Assembly (NCBI GenBank): GCA_964497825.1
Contig: CAZCFA010000067.1
Location: forward strand, 1-15,941
Length of the DNA: 15,941 nucleotides
Reading direction: 5' to 3'
Source: RHKX01 sp964497825
Lineage (GTDB): Bacteria; Actinomycetota; Thermoleophilia; Solirubrobacterales; 70-9
Shown: positions 5,895 to 13,586 of the stretch, piece after piece
Numbering within the stretch: the first letter of the stretch is position 1
How the letters are laid out: each line of letters starts with the position of its first letter
Program-made: the position numbers and the translations under genes
Notes under the pieces: model-generated
Databases searched by the model: none
The model's input: the letters and a program-made list of their open reading frames with translations, nothing else
What the model was told of the DNA's origin: nothing

Positions 5895-7118
5895 GTGCCT
5901 ACGATCCGCCGTCGACTCTTGATCATCGCTGCGGCAGGCATCGCGGTCCGCCTGTTCCTGGCCTTCCACTGGTTCGGAAACGGCGACATCTTCACCTTCG
6001 CGGCGGTCGGGGGACGGACCCTCGACGACCCGCTGCACACCTACGCCGGAAACATCGACGGCGTCTACTGGCCCTACCCGCCGGGATATCTCGCCTGGCT
6101 CGTGGCGGCGCTGAAGCTGGCCGGCCTGACCGGCCTGCCGTTCCAGGGCGTCGTACAGATCCTGCCGATCCTCGCCGATCTCGCGATCGCCGCGCTCATC
6201 TACTGGTTCTTCCGTCGGCGCGGGGCGACCGAGAGGACCTGCCTCGCCGCATTCTCGCTGGTGATGCTCGGTCCGATCTTCATCGCGATCTCGGGCTATC
6301 ACGGTCAGATCGATCCGGTCGCGATCCTGCCCGGCGTCGCCGCTCTGATCATCTGGGAGCAGCGGCCACGGTCGCGGCGGGCGCTCGCGGCGGGGCTGCT
6401 GGTCGGCGTTGGTGCAGCGCTCAAGACCGTCCCGTTCCTGTTGCTCGTTCCGTTCGCGGCCGCGTCGCGCTCGCGCCGGGAGGTCGCGACGCTCGTGGCC
6501 GCCGCCGCGGTCGTTGTCGCGGCCGTCAGCATCCCCTTCTACCTGGCGGCTCCGGCCGGATTCAGGGATGGGCTGTCGTACGCGGGAGTGCCGGGCCGTG
6601 GTGGCTTGAGCGTGATCCTCGACCCCGGGTTCGCCGTCGATCGGCGCTTCTCCCCGGTGCTCGCGACGGTCGGGCATCCGAACTCGCTCACCGATTGGCT
6701 GAGCGACTCGAGCGCCGCGATCACCCTGGTCGTGCTCGCCGGCCTCGGCGCGTTCCTGCTCCGGTACCGGCCGGCACCGCTGGACGGCATCGTCCTCCTC
6801 TGGCTCTCGATCTTCGTCTTCAACCCGAACTTCCTTCCCCAGTACTTCGTCTGGGCGCTGCCGTTCTTCATCATGGCGGGATACCTGATCGAGACGGCGC
6901 TGCTCCAGATCGCGATGGTCCCGGTGCTGTTCGTCACCTACCTGAGCCCGAACGTCTACGGGCGGCCGGGGGCGATCGCCTACGTCGCGATCCTGATCTG
7001 CTTGTGGGTCTTCTGGGCGGTGGCGCTGGTCGTGGTGGCCCGCCGGGTCGTCGAGGCACGAAGGGCGCATCCCGAGGGGATTCAGCCGCCGTTGATCCCG
7101 GTGCCGCAGATCCGATAG
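5895..7118 (+). CDS. GT-C fold membrane glycosyltransferase (GT87/mannosyltransferase-like)
   Basis: A 407-residue polytopic membrane protein, probably a polyprenyl-phosphate-sugar-dependent glycosyltransferase acting on the outer face of the membrane. It opens with an N-terminal signal-anchor helix (RRRLLIIAAAGIAVRLFLAF) and then the first extracytoplasmic loop with Asp31 in GNGDIFTF and YWPYPPGYLAWL near residues 58-69. GYHGQIDPVAILPG (about 134-147), a series of Ala/Val/Leu helices, and NFLPQYFVWALPF follow. These loop motifs and about ten hydrophobic segments fit GT87 (DUF2029) and PIG-M/ALG-like mannosyltransferases. The substrate is not known; cell-envelope mannosylation is a family-based guess. 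The GTG at 5895 is fixed by the upstream -10. It is monocistronic and convergent with the MBL-rhodanese gene, a hairpin lying between them. Confidence 0.85.
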   Translation: MPTIRRRLLIIAAAGIAVRLFLAFHWFGNGDIFTFAAVGGRTLDDPLHTYAGNIDGVYWPYPPGYLAWLVAALKLAGLTGLPFQGVVQILPILADLAIAALIYWFFRRRGATERTCLAAFSLVMLGPIFIAISGYHGQIDPVAILPGVAALIIWEQRPRSRRALAAGLLVGVGAALKTVPFLLLVPFAAASRSRREVATLVAAAAVVVAAVSIPFYLAAPAGFRDGLSYAGVPGRGGLSVILDPGFAVDRRFSPVLATVGHPNSLTDWLSDSSAAITLVVLAGLGAFLLRYRPAPLDGIVLLWLSIFVFNPNFLPQYFVWALPFFIMAGYLIETALLQIAMVPVLFVTYLSPNVYGRPGAIAYVAILICLWVFWAVALVVVARRVVEARRAHPEGIQPPLIPVPQIR

Positions 7119-7223
7119 CCCTGAGAAGCCGGCGCCCTCCGGGCCAGCACTCGAAGGGAGCTGCAACCGTCTCGACCGCCTCCCCCTCCCCCGGTGACAT
7201 CGACGACGGTTGCCGGAACGCAC

Positions 7224-7244
7224 GCGGGTGGTCGCACCACCCGC
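7224..7244. terminator. Bidirectional hairpin between convergent genes
   Basis: GCGGGTGG (7224-7231) pairs perfectly with CCACCCGC (7237-7244) around TCGCA. It lies between the ends of the glycosyltransferase and MBL-rhodanese genes, so it could stop transcription from both sides. No T-run is present. No gene was seen in 7119-7254. Confidence 0.6.
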
Positions 7245-7254
7245 CCCACCGGCG

Positions 7255-8637
7255 CTAGGCGGGCTCGAGCGGGTTGCCGAGCCGGCCCCACTTGGGGACG
7301 CCGCCGTCGATCACGTGGATCACCTCGGCGGCGCCGTGGGCCTGCAGCAGGCTGGCGGCGACGGCGGCGCGCTCGCCGGAGCCGCAGACGACGGCGACCG
7401 GGCGCGACGGCTCGATCCCGTCGGGGATGCCATCGACGTCGTGCCAGGGCCGGAAGGCCGAGCCGGGGATGTGGCCGGCGTCCCACTCGGTCCGCTCGCG
7501 GACGTCGAGGATCTGCAGCTCGGGGTCGGCGTCGGCGCGGGCCCCCAGGTCGTCGAGCGGCAGCCGCTCGACCCGCTCGGCCTCGCGTCCCTCGAGCCGC
7601 CAGCTCGTCATGCCGCCGCCGAGGAAGCCGGCGAGGTTGGTGATCCCGACCGCGGTCGCGAGCCGGGCGGCGTTGCGGCCGTCCTCGTCGTCGCGGCCGA
7701 TGATCACGATCTCCTGATCGTGGTCGGCGAGCCAGGCGAGGCGCGAGCCGAAGCCGGCGTGCAGCATCGGGATGCAGATCGCGCCCGGGATGTGGGCGTC
7801 GTCGAACTGCTGGTCGGTGCGGGCGTCGACGACGAGCGCGCCCTCGGCCCGCTTGCCCTCGACCTGGCGCGGCGCCAGCGGCAGCACCTCGGTCCCCTCG
7901 GTCAAAAGCGGCCCCTTGTTGAGCTCGACGATCGTCTGGAAGTTGGGCGGCTGCGGGCCGAGCTTGGCGACCGCCTGGTCGACGAACTCCTGCTCGTCGC
8001 CGATCGCGAGCGTCGGGTTGTTGCGGCGCTCGAACCCGATCGTCGAGGAGATCTTCATGTCCATCCCCGGGCCGCCGCACATCGAGCCGCCGAGGTGGCC
8101 GGGCCAGACCTCGCAGTCCTCGGGCAGCGTCAGCAGCTTCTCCCGCAGCGAGTGGAAGATCCCCCGCGCGCCCTCGCGCTTCTCGATCGCGAGGTCGGGA
8201 CGGGCGACGTCGTTTACGAACAGCGTGTCGCCGGTCAGCACCGCCCACGGGCCGGCGCCGCGGCCGCGGTCGATCAGCGCGAAGGCGGTGTGCTCGGGCC
8301 GGTGGCCGGGGGTGTGGATGGCGCGGATCGTCACCGCCCCGATCTCGAGCTCGAAGCCGTCGTCGAAGGCGACGTGCTCGTAGCCGGCGCCGGCGATCCG
8401 GTTGACGTAGATCGAGGCGCCGGTGGCCGCCGCGAGCCGGCCGTGGCCGGAGACGTGGTCGGCGTGGTTGTGGGTCTCGAGGATGTGCTCGATCGAGACG
8501 CCGACGTAGCGGGCGAGCGCGACGTACTCGTCGATCTCGAACTTCGGGTCGATCACCGCCGCCGCGCCGGCCTCCTCGTCGCCGACGAGGTAGGAGGCGC
8601 AGCCGAGGTCGTCGTGGATGAACTGCCGGAAGATCAT
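7255..8637 (-). CDS. MBL-fold / double-rhodanese protein, persulfide dioxygenase type
   Basis: A 460-residue cytoplasmic enzyme of the ETHE1/CstB type, expected to oxidise persulfides (such as glutathione or low-molecular-weight thiol persulfide) to sulfite using a mononuclear iron. The MBL domain (residues 1-240) has THNHADH (55-61), HTPGH with His112, and GDTLF with Asp137; His56, His112 and Asp137 match the ETHE1 iron ligands. PGHLGGSMCG follows at 179-187. Rhodanese domain 1 (about 262-350) has DARTDQQFDDAHIPGA, but its active-site loop is GRDDEDGR with no Cys. Rhodanese domain 2 (about 370-455) has LDVRERTEWDAGHIPGS and Cys418 in the loop CGSGER, so only this one can carry persulfide. 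The ATG at 8637 fits the family N-terminus (IFRQFIHDDLGCASYLVGD). It is divergent from a TSUP exporter, which would remove the sulfite product. Confidence 0.93.
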   Translation of the reverse strand: MIFRQFIHDDLGCASYLVGDEEAGAAAVIDPKFEIDEYVALARYVGVSIEHILETHNHADHVSGHGRLAAATGASIYVNRIAGAGYEHVAFDDGFELEIGAVTIRAIHTPGHRPEHTAFALIDRGRGAGPWAVLTGDTLFVNDVARPDLAIEKREGARGIFHSLREKLLTLPEDCEVWPGHLGGSMCGGPGMDMKISSTIGFERRNNPTLAIGDEQEFVDQAVAKLGPQPPNFQTIVELNKGPLLTEGTEVLPLAPRQVEGKRAEGALVVDARTDQQFDDAHIPGAICIPMLHAGFGSRLAWLADHDQEIVIIGRDDEDGRNAARLATAVGITNLAGFLGGGMTSWRLEGREAERVERLPLDDLGARADADPELQILDVRERTEWDAGHIPGSAFRPWHDVDGIPDGIEPSRPVAVVCGSGERAAVAASLLQAHGAAEVIHVIDGGVPKWGRLGNPLEPA

Positions 8638-8653
8638 GGCGCGAGGGAGACTG

Positions 8654-8659
8654 AGGATA
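8654..8659 (-). promoter_or_regulatory. -10 element of the MBL-rhodanese gene
   Basis: TATCCT on the minus strand, 16 bases before the ATG at 8637, gives a 5' leader of only about nine bases. Its last position is the A of the divergent ATG at 8659, so the promoter physically overlaps the neighbour's start codon. Confidence 0.4.
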
Positions 8660-9447
8660 TGGAAGTGCTGCTGGCGATCCCCTTCGGGCTGCTGATCGGC
8701 GCCGTCGTCGGCACCGTCGGCGGCGGCGGCGCGATCCTGGCGCTGCCGGTCCTCGTCTACGTCCTCGGCCAGGGCGCCGGCCCCGCCTCGACCGCGTCGC
8801 TGATCGTCGTCGCGCTCGGCGCCTCGGCCGGCGCCGGCGTGCAGGCGCGCGACGGCCGGCTCTGCTGGCGGCTGGCGATCACGTTCTCGATCCCGGCCGC
8901 GCTCGGCGCCCTGCTCGGCACGCTCGCCAACGCGCAGGTCGATGCGCGGGCGCTGATCCTCTCGTTCGTCCCGGTGATGCTGGCCGCAGGAGCGCTCACC
9001 TTCCGGCGCGGCGGCGCCGGCGACCCGACCGATCCCGCCGACGATCCCGGCTGCCCGGCCGCGGTCTCGGCGCCGGCCGCCGGCAGCGGGCTCGCGGTCG
9101 GGGCGATGACCGGCTTCTTCGGGGTCGGCGGCGGCTTTCTGATCGTCCCGGCGCTGACCGTGCTGCTCGGCCTGACGATGCGGCGCGCGGTCGCGACCTC
9201 GCTCGCGATCATCACCCTGACCGGGCTCGCCGCGCTCGCCAGCCACCTCGCGATCGGCTCCGAGCCCGACTGGCCGCTGACGATCGTGCTCTCGGCGGCG
9301 GCCGCGATCGGCGCCGTTGGCGGCAGCCGGCTCGGCCGCCGGCTCGACCCGCGGACGCTGGCCCGGGCGTTCGGAATCGTCGTCGTGACCGTCGCCCTGT
9401 TCCTGCTGGTCGACGTGCTCGTGCTCGGCGGCCCGCCCGCGGCCTGA
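8659..9447 (+). CDS. TauE/SafE (TSUP) family sulfite/organosulfonate exporter
   Basis: A 262-residue inner-membrane transporter. It shows the two-fold repeated TSUP signature, GAVVGTVGGGGAILALPVLV near residues 14-33 and GAMTGFFGVGGGFLIVPAL near 149-167, with about eight hydrophobic helices and a cytoplasmic Pro/Asp-rich linker between the halves (GDPTDPADDPGC). TSUP members export sulfite, sulfoacetate or thiosulfate-type anions. Divergent pairing with a persulfide dioxygenase, 21 bases apart, supports sulfite export here; that is inference from context. The ATG at 8659 is the natural start, with GAGGGAG upstream. The C-terminus ends shortly after the last helix. A hairpin follows the gene. 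Confidence 0.92.
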   Translation: MEVLLAIPFGLLIGAVVGTVGGGGAILALPVLVYVLGQGAGPASTASLIVVALGASAGAGVQARDGRLCWRLAITFSIPAALGALLGTLANAQVDARALILSFVPVMLAAGALTFRRGGAGDPTDPADDPGCPAAVSAPAAGSGLAVGAMTGFFGVGGGFLIVPALTVLLGLTMRRAVATSLAIITLTGLAALASHLAIGSEPDWPLTIVLSAAAAIGAVGGSRLGRRLDPRTLARAFGIVVVTVALFLLVDVLVLGGPPAA

Positions 9448-9472
9448 CCGCGCCCCGGCCCGAAGCCCGTAG

Positions 9473-9486
9473 CGCCTGCGGAGGCG
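9473..9486 (+). terminator. Hairpin after the TSUP gene
   Basis: CGCCT (9473-9477) and AGGCG (9482-9486) pair perfectly around GCGG. An alternative longer pairing uses GCCCG at 9465-9469 and CGGGC at 9485-9489. No T-run. It lies in the 70-base gap before the flavoprotein. Confidence 0.4.
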
Positions 9487-9504
9487 GGCCGCGGGCGCCG
9501 CTCC

Positions 9505-9510
9505 TACGGT
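9505..9510 (+). promoter_or_regulatory. -10 element, leaderless start of the flavoprotein
   Basis: TACGGT is followed by 7 bases and the ATG at 9518. The in-frame GTG at 9509 overlaps the -10 itself and so is unlikely to be the start. Confidence 0.5.
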
Positions 9511-9517
9511 GGCCGCT

Positions 9518-10735
9518 ATGGCGAGGGCGGACAGCGACGACGCGCGGCGGGTGCTGATCGCCGGCGGCGGCATCGCCGGGCTCGAGCTGGCGATGGCGCT
9601 GCGCGAGCTCGCCGGCCGGCGCGCGCAGATCACGCTGCTCTCGCCCGAGGAGCAGTTCGTGCTCAAGCCGCTCGCCGTGCGCGAGCCGTTCGGCGGACCC
9701 GGGCTCGAGCGCCACGAGCTGGCGCCGCTGCTCGAGCGGATCGGCGTCGAGCACGTGCGCGACGCGCTAACCCGCGTCGATCCCGGCGCCCGGTCGGTGC
9801 GGCTGCGCGCCGCCCGCGGCCTCGACTACGACCTGCTCGCGGTCTGCGTCGGCGGCCGCGCCCGGCCCGCCTACGCGACCGCGACGACGTTCTGGAGCAC
9901 GAGCGCGCGAATCCCGGTCGGCGAGATGCTGACCGGCGCCGCCGCGCACCGGTCGCGGACGCTCGCGGTCGTGATCCCGCCGGCGACGAGCTGGCCGCTG
10001 CCCGCCTACGAGCTGGCGCTGATGCTGCGCCGGCACGCCGAGCAGCTCGGCCTCAGCCCGCGGATCCTGATCCTCACCCCCGAGGCGTCGCCGCTGGCGA
10101 TCTTCGGCGAGCGCGCGAGCGCCGCGGTCGCCGCCCGCCTGCGGGCGCGCGACGTCGAGATCGAAGCGGGCTGCTTCGTCGTCGAGGGACCCGACGGGCT
10201 CGGCTGCCGCGACGGCGCCGAGCTGCGCTGCAGCGAGGCGATCGCGCTGCCGCGGATCGACGGCCCCGCGATCGCCGGCCTGCCCGCCACCGGCGGCGGC
10301 TTCATCCCCGTCGACGAGCACCTGCGGGTGGTCGGCGCCGGCGCCGTCTACGCGGCCGGCGACGGCACGAGCTTCCCGGTCAAGCAGGGCGGGATCGCCG
10401 CCCAGCAGGCGCAGGCCGCGGCCGAGCACATCGCCGCCGCGCTCGGGGCCCCGGTCGACCCGCAGCCGTTCCGGCCGGTGCTGCGCGGGGAGCTGCTCAC
10501 CGGCTCGAGCTCGCTCAAGCTCGAGCACGAGCTCAGCGCCGGCGATCCCGACGGCGCCGTCTCGCCCGACTACCTGTGGTGGCCGCGGGCCAAGGTCGGC
10601 GCCCGCCACGTCTCGGCCTGGCTGGCGGGGGTCGAGACGCCCCCCGACCTGGCGCCGCCGGAGGTGCCGATCGAGGTCGAGGCCCGCTGGCCGCACCAGC
10701 GGCACGAGCCACCGGTCGCCGCCGGCGACCGCTGA
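9518..10735 (+). CDS. SQR/NDH-2-like FAD-dependent oxidoreductase
   Basis: A 405-residue two-dinucleotide-fold flavoprotein. The N-terminal Rossmann motif is VLIAGGGIAGLE (GGGIAG at 16-21). FVLKPLAVREPFGG near 47-60 resembles the FAD-contacting segment of sulfide:quinone oxidoreductases and type II NADH dehydrogenases. The second FAD motif is YAAGDGTSFPVKQGGIAAQQ near 278-297. The Cys residues are at about 110, 219, 230 and 238, and none sits in the loop before PVKQGG, where canonical SQR carries one of its redox cysteines. A classical sulfide:quinone reaction is therefore doubtful, and electron transfer from NAD(P)H or another donor to a quinone or small protein is as likely. No membrane helix is seen. 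It is placed between sulfur-oxidation genes and a stress regulator, and convergent with a Usp gene 4 bases away. Confidence 0.85.
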   Translation: MARADSDDARRVLIAGGGIAGLELAMALRELAGRRAQITLLSPEEQFVLKPLAVREPFGGPGLERHELAPLLERIGVEHVRDALTRVDPGARSVRLRAARGLDYDLLAVCVGGRARPAYATATTFWSTSARIPVGEMLTGAAAHRSRTLAVVIPPATSWPLPAYELALMLRRHAEQLGLSPRILILTPEASPLAIFGERASAAVAARLRARDVEIEAGCFVVEGPDGLGCRDGAELRCSEAIALPRIDGPAIAGLPATGGGFIPVDEHLRVVGAGAVYAAGDGTSFPVKQGGIAAQQAQAAAEHIAAALGAPVDPQPFRPVLRGELLTGSSSLKLEHELSAGDPDGAVSPDYLWWPRAKVGARHVSAWLAGVETPPDLAPPEVPIEVEARWPHQRHEPPVAAGDR

Positions 10736-10739
10736 GCGA

Positions 10740-11648
10740 TCAGCCCGCGTCCGGGCCGAACGGCCGCGCGGCGAGGCCCCGCGGCGTGACCAGGACCGGG
10801 CAGTGGGCGCCGTCGACGACCCGCGAGGAGACCGACCCGAGCAGCGTCCGGCGCAGCGGCCCGTAGCCGCGCGAGCCGAGCAGCAGCAGGTCGAGCCGCG
10901 AGGACTCGTCCTCGAGCGCGGCGCCGATCTCGCCCCGGACGAGGTGCGTCTGCGCCGCGACCCCCTCCGGCACCCGCTCGAGGGCCGCGGCGAGCAGGCG
11001 CTCGGCCTGCTCGGTGGCGAAGCTCTCGATCTCGCCCGCGGTGAGGATCTCGACCGCCGAGCCGTAGCCGAAGGCGGCGGGCTCGCTCGAGCTGATGATC
11101 CGCAGCTCCGCCGCCGCCGCGCGCGCCAGCCCGATCGCCGCCGCGAGCGCGGTCAGCGACTCCTCGGAGCCGTCGACGGCGACGCCGATCCGCGCGATCG
11201 GCCGCCGCGTCTCGCGCCCGTAACCGGCCGGGGCCACGGCGACCGCGGCGGGCGCCCCCTGCAGCAGCGCGGTCGCGGTGCTGCCCGGCAGCACCCGGCC
11301 GAGCCTGCCGCGGTGGGTCGAGCCGACGACGATCAGCGCCGAGCCCTCGCGCTCGGCCCGCTCGAACAGGCCGCTCGCGACCGAGTCGGCGCGAACCGCC
11401 TCGGCGCGGGGCCCGTGGGCGGCGAGCCGCTCGCGGGCGCGGGTCAGCTGATCGCCGGTCAGGCGCTCGAGCGCCCGCTCGGGCTCGTCGCCGAGCAGGT
11501 GGCGGGCGACCGCGACGACGCGCACGACGGTCGGCCGGGCAGCGGTCAGCTCGCAGAGGACGTCGGCGAGGGCGAGCGCGTCCTCGGCGCTGGGCTCGTC
11601 GCCGACGCCGACGAGCAGCCGCCGCTCGCTTCCGGGCTCCGCCGTCAT
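10740..11648 (-). CDS. Tandem-domain universal stress protein (UspA family)
   Basis: A 302-residue cytoplasmic protein of two Usp domains in tandem. Domain 1 runs from RRLLVGVGDEPSAEDALALA to about residue 145 and ends in VVGSTHRGRLGRVLPGSTA. Domain 2 begins IGVAVDGSEESLTALAAAI and ends LLLGSRGYGPLRRTLLGSVS then CPVLVTP. Domain 2 keeps the full ATP-binding GxxGx9GS pattern; in domain 1 the second Gly is displaced (STHRG), so ATP binding there may be lost or altered. The ATG at 11648 starts just before the first beta strand; an extension to 11720 is open but has no Usp-like sequence. It is divergent from the response regulator gene and a likely target of it. Confidence 0.92.
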   Translation of the reverse strand: MTAEPGSERRLLVGVGDEPSAEDALALADVLCELTAARPTVVRVVAVARHLLGDEPERALERLTGDQLTRARERLAAHGPRAEAVRADSVASGLFERAEREGSALIVVGSTHRGRLGRVLPGSTATALLQGAPAAVAVAPAGYGRETRRPIARIGVAVDGSEESLTALAAAIGLARAAAAELRIISSSEPAAFGYGSAVEILTAGEIESFATEQAERLLAAALERVPEGVAAQTHLVRGEIGAALEDESSRLDLLLLGSRGYGPLRRTLLGSVSSRVVDGAHCPVLVTPRGLAARPFGPDAG

Positions 11649-11745
11649 CGCACCATCGAAGCCGAACCGGCCGGCCGGGCGCATCCGTACTCGGCACGGG
11701 AGCCGACGCGGGGACTCCACCGAGCGCGATCGCGCGCCGCGGTCC

Positions 11746-11751
11746 TAAGCT
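11746..11751 (+). promoter_or_regulatory. -10 element, leaderless start of the response regulator
   Basis: TAAGCT is followed by 7 bases and the ATG at 11759. There is no ribosome site in those 7 bases, consistent with a leaderless mRNA. Confidence 0.5.
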
Positions 11752-11758
11752 GGGCGCG

Positions 11759-12412
11759 ATGGGAGCCGAGCCGGCGGAGGAACAGGTCACGGTCGTGCTC
11801 GCCGACGACCACAAGCTCGTCCGCGACGGGATCAGGCTGGTGCTCGAGGCCGAGCCCGACATCGAGGTCGTCGCCGAGGCCGACGACGGCGACGCCGCCG
11901 CCCGCTACGTGCTCGGCCACAAGCCGACGATCCTCGTCCTCGACCTGAGCATGCCGGGCAAGCCCAGCTTCGAGCTGATCCCCGAGGTCGCGTCGGTCTC
12001 GCCCGCGACCAGCGTGATCGTCCTGACGATGCAGAACGAGCCGCCGTTCGCGCGGCAGGCGTTCCAGGCCGGCGCCAAGGGGTTCGTCGTCAAGCAGTCG
12101 GCGGCGAGCGAGCTCGTCGACGCGATCCGCGCGGTGACGGCCGGCGGCACCTACATCAACCCCGAGCTCGGTGCGCGGCTGGCCGCCGCCCCCGAGGCCC
12201 CCGACGGCCCTCCCGACGACCTCACCCCGCGCGAGATCGAGGTGCTGGAGCTGCTGGTGCTCGGCTACATGAACCCCGAGATCGCCGACAAGCTCGTGCT
12301 CAGCGTCCGCACGGTCGAGACCCACCGGGCCAACATCCAGCGCAAATCGGGGCGCACGACCCGCGCCGAGCTCGTCGCCTACGCGCTCGAGAACGGGATC
12401 ACCGCCTCCTGA
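11759..12412 (+). CDS. NarL/LuxR-family response regulator
   Basis: A 217-residue two-component regulator. The receiver domain (10-125) has the acidic pair Asp16-Asp17, phospho-acceptor Asp62 in ILVLDLSMPG, Thr90 in VIVLTMQ and Lys112 in GFVVKQS. The C-terminal LuxR-type helix-turn-helix is LTPREIEVLELLVLGYMNPE followed by IADKLVLSVRTVETHRANIQ and RKSGRTTRAELVAYA. It would bind promoter DNA when phosphorylated. Its obvious partner is the GAF histidine kinase encoded convergently right after it; the two stop codons abut in TGATCA (12410-12415). The domain plan is that of DosR/DevR and NarL. The divergent Usp gene suggests a stress regulon. Confidence 0.95.
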   Translation: MGAEPAEEQVTVVLADDHKLVRDGIRLVLEAEPDIEVVAEADDGDAAARYVLGHKPTILVLDLSMPGKPSFELIPEVASVSPATSVIVLTMQNEPPFARQAFQAGAKGFVVKQSAASELVDAIRAVTAGGTYINPELGARLAAAPEAPDGPPDDLTPREIEVLELLVLGYMNPEIADKLVLSVRTVETHRANIQRKSGRTTRAELVAYALENGITAS

Positions 12413-13579
12413 TCAGGCGCCGCCGACGCGCTCGATCGGCAGGATCGCCCGCACCCGCGAGCCGCCGGCGGCGGCGGAGCGCAGCTCCAGCGTGCCGCCC
12501 AGCAGCTCGGCCCGCTCGCGCATCCCGACGATGCCGAAGCCGCGCGGGGCCGGCTGCGGCCCGATCCCGCGGCCGTCGTCCTCGATCGTCACCACGACCT
12601 CCTCGTCGCGCTCCTCGATCAGCACCCGCGCGCGGCCGGCGCCGGCGTGCTTGACGACGTTGACGAGCGCCTCCTGGACGATCCGGTAGATCGCCGACTC
12701 GAGCTCGGGCGTGAGCCGCGCGCCGACCCGGCCGGACTCGTAGGCGAGGTCGACGTCGAGCTCGATCGCGAGGCCGCTGCGGGCCCGCAGGCGCTCGACC
12801 AGCGCCTCGACCGCCGGCTGCGGGCCGAGCTGGTCGAGCGCCGCCGGCCGCAGCTCGGTAATCAGCCCCTGCAGCGAGCCGATTATCCGCTCGACCTGGC
12901 GGTTGGCGCGGGCCAGCGCCTCGCGCTCGCCGGCCGGATCGGCGGCGCGCAGCGCGCCCTCCTGCATCACCCGCAGCGCGCCGAGCTCCTGCAGCGTCTC
13001 GTCGTGCAGCTCGCGCGCCCAGCGCCGGCGCTCGAGCTCGGAGGACTCGATCGACAGCCGCAGCTTCTCGGCCGCGAACGAGCGCGAGCCGTCGATCGCG
13101 ATCGCCGCCCACTCGGAGAGGATCACGACGAGCCGCTCGTCCGCCGCGGTGAAGCCCTCCCCGCCCTCCTTCTCGGTCAGATACAGGTTGCCGAAGACCT
13201 CGTCGCGGATCCGGATCGGGACGCCGAGGAACGACTCCATCGTCGGGTGGTTGGCGGGGAACCCGTAGGAGCGCGGGTGCTCGCTGATCCGCCGCAGGCG
13301 CAGCGGCACCGGGTTGCGGATCAGCTCGCCGAGGATGCCGCGCCCGCGCGGGAACGGGCCGATCGCCCGCTGCGCCTGCTCGTCGAGGCCGACGGCGACA
13401 AACCGCTCGAGCCCGGCGCCGTCGCGGTCGAGGACGCCGAGGGCGGCGTAGCGGGCGCCGGTCAGCTCGCTGGCGGCGGCGGTCACGAGCTCCAGCACCT
13501 CGTCGGGATCGGCGACCGAGACGAGGCTGCGACCGACCGCCAGCAGGCGCTCGAGCTGCGCGTGGGTGAGGTCCTTCAC
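12413..13579 (-). CDS. GAF-domain sensor histidine kinase (DosS/DevS-like)
   Basis: A 388-residue soluble sensor kinase with no membrane helix. A GAF domain (about 22-172) contains GFPANHPTMESFLGVPIRIR and VFGNLYLTEKEGG. Next is a HisKA_3 dimerisation domain with phospho-acceptor His192 in RELHDETLQELGALR. The HATPase domain follows, with IVQEALVNVVKHA (N box), IEDDGRGI (G1) and GFGIVGMRERAELLGG (G2). His111 in NHPTM and Tyr133 in LYL align by hand with His149 (haem ligand) and Tyr171 of mycobacterial DosS, so haem-based sensing of oxygen, NO or CO is possible. Only one GAF is present, against two in DosS. The start is the GTG at 13579, with TAGGGA 7 bases upstream; a longer open frame lacks domain sequence. 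It is convergent with its presumed partner regulator and divergent from a Usp gene. Confidence 0.93.
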   Translation of the reverse strand: MKDLTHAQLERLLAVGRSLVSVADPDEVLELVTAAASELTGARYAALGVLDRDGAGLERFVAVGLDEQAQRAIGPFPRGRGILGELIRNPVPLRLRRISEHPRSYGFPANHPTMESFLGVPIRIRDEVFGNLYLTEKEGGEGFTAADERLVVILSEWAAIAIDGSRSFAAEKLRLSIESSELERRRWARELHDETLQELGALRVMQEGALRAADPAGEREALARANRQVERIIGSLQGLITELRPAALDQLGPQPAVEALVERLRARSGLAIELDVDLAYESGRVGARLTPELESAIYRIVQEALVNVVKHAGAGRARVLIEERDEEVVVTIEDDGRGIGPQPAPRGFGIVGMRERAELLGGTLELRSAAAGGSRVRAILPIERVGGA

Positions 13580-13586
13580 GAGCGTA

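Noticed and set aside
5880..7223. Long minus-strand open frame opposite the glycosyltransferase
   Set aside because: Translation is charged and low-complexity (many Asp/Arg/Glu), while the plus strand encodes an evident membrane protein.
7210..9447. Long plus-strand open frame covering the MBL-rhodanese region and reading into the TSUP gene
   Set aside because: Only the part from 8659 is protein-like; the rest is the reverse of the MBL-rhodanese coding sequence.
9509..9517. GTG start for the flavoprotein at 9509
   Set aside because: It overlaps the TACGGT -10; the ATG at 9518 fits leaderless spacing better.
11711..11716. GGGACT as a DosR-type box upstream of the response regulator
   Set aside because: Only one half-site is present, with no matching AGTCCC arm; likely chance.
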